Below, in pieces: positions 4,002-6,557 of a stretch of 6,557 nucleotides of DNA. The position numbers and the translations under genes are program-made. Each line of letters begins with the position of its first letter. Positions within the stretch are counted from its first letter, which is position 1. The stretch is taken from assembly GCA_902797915.1 (NCBI GenBank), contig CADBUK010000056.1, forward strand, positions 1-6,557, read 5' to 3'. A model generated the notes under the pieces. It saw only the letters and a list, made by a program, of their open reading frames with translations, was not told where the DNA came from and ran no database searches. The stretch is from Oscillospiraceae bacterium (GTDB lineage: Bacteria; Bacillota; Clostridia; Oscillospirales; Acutalibacteraceae).

Positions 4002-6557
4002 TTAACCCTTTTTAGCCTTATTTGCCTTTTTGATTTTGAATTCACGCTTAATGGTATAAGGAAGAATTGCCTTGAGCTTATCCTCAGCCTTATACATAGT
4101 GGAGCACTCGGGGCGCTCTCTCTTAAGATGAATTGCGTCAAATTCGCACTTGGTGGTGCATACGCCGCAGCCTATGCAGCGGTTCGGGTCAACAACCGTT
4201 GCGCCGCAGCCGAGACAGCGGGCGGTTTCAATCTTAACCTGCTCCTCTGTAAGCAGCTTGTTGCAGTCGCGGAAGCCCTTCGGGTCAACCTCCTTGGTTG
4301 CCTTAGGAATCTGGCGTTTAGCGGTATCATAGCTTTCAAGAACGATATTGTCCTTATCAAGCTCAACGTAATATCTCGGATTCCTGCCGATTGTAAGGGT
4401 TGAATGGGGCTGAACAAATCTGTGAATTGAGATTGCGCCCTCCTTACCCATTGCAATTGCGTCAATAGCAAAGCGCGGACCCGTAAACGCGTCGCCACCG
4501 ACGAAAACATCGGGCTGCGCGGTCTGGAAGGTAAAGCTGTCCGCCTTGGCGGTATTGTTTCTGTTAAGCTCAACAGCCGTGCCGTCAAGCAGTCCGCCCC
4601 AGACGATTGCCTGGCCGATTGAAAGAATAACGTTGCCGCACTCAACGGTCATCGTATCATTCTCATCATACTTCGGCGAGAAGCGATGCTCCTCATCAAA
4701 TACCGACAGGCATTTTTTGAACACGATTGCCTTAACTCTGCCGTTTTCGTCCTTAACGATTTCCTTGGGACCCCAGCCGCAGTTTACGGCTACGCCGTCC
4801 TCAAGCGCTTCCTCAACCTCGTCGTCGGAAGCGGGCATTTCCTCGCGGGATTCAAGGCAGAACATTGAAACGTTTTCAGCTCCGCAGTGAACGCTTACTC
4901 TTGCAGCGTCAATAGCAACGTTACCGCCGCCCACTACTACAACGTTCTTGCTGATGTCATACTTTTCATTTTCGGCAGCGTCGTGCAGGAATTCAACTGC
5001 GGTAACAACGCCCTCGGCGTCCTCGCCTTCAACGCCTGCTTTTCTGCCGCCCTGCGCGCCGATTGCCATATAAAACGCCTTATAGCCCTGCGCGCGAAGC
5101 TCGTCAAGAGTGATGTCCTTACCAACCTCAACGCCGCACTTGATTTCAACGCCCATTGCGCGAATAATATCAATTTCAGCGTCAATAACCTCTTTTTCAA
5201 GCTTATAGTTAGGGATACCGTAGCGAAGCATACCGCCCGGCTCCTTATTCTTTTCAAATACGGTTACGTTAAGATAACCCTTTTCGGCAAGGTAGAACGC
5301 ACAGGAAAGACCTGCGGGACCCGCGCCGATGATTGCAACCTTTTCCTCAAAGCCTGCTGCGCAGTCAAACACGCCGTCAACGGTAATCTTAGGAATAACC
5401 TTTTTGGGCATTAACCTTGTTGCGTTATCAATATCACGCTGAGCGAGGAACTTTTTAACGTCGTCGATTGCAATAGCCTCGTCAACCGTGCCTCTCGTGC
5501 AGGCAGCCTCACAGCGCTTGTTACAAATTCTGCCGCATACTGCGGGGAACGGATTTTCCTTCTTAATAAGAGCAAGAGCGTCGTCATACCTGCCCTGAGC
5601 CGCCATCTTGAGATAGCCCTGAATTGCGATATGCGCGGGGCATGCGGTCTTACAGGGAGCCGTACCCGTTTCGTGAGTATTAATTCTGTTTTTATCTCTG
5701 TAATTCTCTTCCCACTTTTCAGGACCCCACTTGGTTTCGTCGGGAAGCTCCTGGCGGGGATACTCTATCTCGCCTTCCTTTGTGCAAAGCTTCTGACCGA
5801 GCTTGAGAGCGCCGGCGGGGCAATGCTCAACGCATCTGCCGCAGGCAACGCAATTCTCTTTCTTTACCTCCGCAACGAAGGAGGAACGCGACATATTAGG
5901 CGTATTGAAAAGCTGAGAAGTACGAAGCGCGTAGCAAACGTTTACGTTGCAGTTGCAGATTGCGAAAATCTTATCCTGCCCGTCAATATTTGTAATCTGA
6001 TGAACGAAACCGTTTTCCTCGCCCTGCTTAAAGATTTCAAGCGCCTGCTCTTTGGTTATGTAATGGCCGCCCTTTTTGGTTTCAACAACGTAGTCAGCCA
6101 TATCGCCTACTGCAATGCACCAGCCCTCAGGGTCGTCCGCGCAGCCCTCGTCATAAGTCTGCCTTGAATAACGGCAGGAGCACGGAGAAGCGGCGTACTT
6201 GCCCTCATACTTATCAAGCCAGTAGGAAATGTGCTCAATATCAATTGACTCATTTTCCATTTCAATTGCTTTTTCAACGGGGATAACGTGCATTCCTATT
6301 CCGCCGCCTCCGGGAGGCACCATAGGCGTTACCTTTTCAAGCGGAAGGCGCGTCATTCTTTCAAAAAACCTGCCAAGCTCAGGATGCTTTTCAAGCAATT
6401 CCCTGTTCATATTTGAGAATTCGCCCGAGCCCGGAACGAACATCGGAAGCACCCACTGCTTTTCGTGCTGCGGGTTTTCGTAGTTCCATTCAATAAGGCC
6501 GTTTTCGCTCATCTGTGCAAGAATGGTTTCAAGGTCAGCGCTGAGGTTCATATTAGC
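4002..6557 (-). CDS. Multi-[4Fe-4S] FAD/NAD(P)H oxidoreductase, GltD/NfnB-like (5' end probably outside window)
   Basis: A soluble electron-transfer flavoprotein. Counting from the first visible Met (6551) there are 849 residues. The N-terminal region has Cys clusters C124-x-C126...C137...C145 and C199-x-C201-x4-C206, a possible extra Fe-S site. Next is a ferredoxin motif C234-x2-C237-x2-C240-x3-C244. A GltD-type double Fe-S domain follows (C300-x3-C304-P and C339, C343, C347, C351). The FAD-binding motif is GAGPAG (409-414) with E433 and PGGMLRYGIP. The nucleotide-binding motif is GGGNVA (541-546), followed by SREEMPA. GGDAFTGPR (685-693) closes the FAD site. The C-terminus has C779/C782 and C792-x2-C795-x2-C798-x3-C802, then a Lys-rich tail. 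The GltD module normally transfers electrons between NAD(P)H and ferredoxin-like clusters; the partner here is unknown. The frame is open to the window edge with no visible ribosome site. The first visible residues look like the second half of a winged-helix fold, so the true start is probably upstream. Genes for HypA and the membrane protein follow. Confidence 0.9.
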   Translation of the reverse strand, partial: ANMNLSADLETILAQMSENGLIEWNYENPQHEKQWVLPMFVPGSGEFSNMNRELLEKHPELGRFFERMTRLPLEKVTPMVPPGGGGIGMHVIPVEKAIEMENESIDIEHISYWLDKYEGKYAASPCSCRYSRQTYDEGCADDPEGWCIAVGDMADYVVETKKGGHYITKEQALEIFKQGEENGFVHQITNIDGQDKIFAICNCNVNVCYALRTSQLFNTPNMSRSSFVAEVKKENCVACGRCVEHCPAGALKLGQKLCTKEGEIEYPRQELPDETKWGPEKWEENYRDKNRINTHETGTAPCKTACPAHIAIQGYLKMAAQGRYDDALALIKKENPFPAVCGRICNKRCEAACTRGTVDEAIAIDDVKKFLAQRDIDNATRLMPKKVIPKITVDGVFDCAAGFEEKVAIIGAGPAGLSCAFYLAEKGYLNVTVFEKNKEPGGMLRYGIPNYKLEKEVIDAEIDIIRAMGVEIKCGVEVGKDITLDELRAQGYKAFYMAIGAQGGRKAGVEGEDAEGVVTAVEFLHDAAENEKYDISKNVVVVGGGNVAIDAARVSVHCGAENVSMFCLESREEMPASDDEVEEALEDGVAVNCGWGPKEIVKDENGRVKAIVFKKCLSVFDEEHRFSPKYDENDTMTVECGNVILSIGQAIVWGGLLDGTAVELNRNNTAKADSFTFQTAQPDVFVGGDAFTGPRFAIDAIAMGKEGAISIHRFVQPHSTLTIGRNPRYYVELDKDNIVLESYDTAKRQIPKATKEVDPKGFRDCNKLLTEEQVKIETARCLGCGATVVDPNRCIGCGVCTTKCEFDAIHLKRERPECSTMYKAEDKLKAILPYTIKREFKIKKANKAKKG

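Noticed and set aside
4887..5414. 175-residue open frame on the plus strand
   Set aside because: It lies wholly opposite the well-supported FAD domain of the flavoprotein, shows no family motif, and is explained by codon bias on the other strand.
5631..6167. 178-residue open frame on the plus strand
   Set aside because: It is antisense to the Fe-S region of the flavoprotein; no ribosome site and no recognisable domain.
6300..6316. GCCTCC/GGGAGGC inverted repeat
   Set aside because: It encodes the Pro-Pro-Gly-rich loop of the flavoprotein, has almost no loop, and lies within coding sequence.

Overview
The window looks like a chromosomal piece from an anaerobic Gram-positive Firmicute of the gut Clostridia type (Oscillospiraceae, Ruminococcaceae or Lachnospiraceae-like). 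This is an inference from strong GGAGG-type ribosome binding sites, a sigma-A-like promoter, an oxygen-sensitive multi-cluster iron-sulfur flavoprotein, and protein families I associate with such organisms. It is cut at both ends: a gene on the left edge lacks its 5' part, and the large flavoprotein on the right edge probably starts outside the window.

Left half, plus strand (1-2404): the C-terminal 64 codons of an unrecognised Cys-containing protein; a 68-base gap with a good promoter (TTCACA-17-TATAAT) and GGAGG; a 451-residue calcineurin-like metallophosphoesterase; and, 23 bases on, a GufA/ZIP-type metal transporter. The transporter is frameshifted near its 3' end. The annotated frame stops at 2363, while the conserved last membrane helix is encoded in the -1 frame up to a stop at 2402-2404. 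A strong bidirectional terminator (2405-2438) follows immediately.

Right half, minus strand (6557-2452), transcribed toward the same terminator: a large FAD/NAD(P)H oxidoreductase of the GltD/NfnB type carrying several Fe-S cluster motifs; then, after 5 bases, a HypA-like metallochaperone; then, after 72 bases, a Trp-rich polytopic membrane protein resembling the DUF5692 family. The close spacing and shared orientation suggest one operon. A soluble NAD(P)H-linked electron-transfer module, an orphan nickel/zinc chaperone-like protein and an uncharacterised membrane protein could form one redox or metal-dependent membrane system. That is inference: no hydrogenase or other nickel enzyme is in the window.

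The most notable points are this trio, an NAD(P)-site substitution in the flavoprotein that hints at NADH preference, the ZIP frameshift with possible rescue routes, and the altered GNHD metal-site motif in the phosphoesterase. No RNA genes, mobile elements, CRISPR arrays or long repeats were seen.
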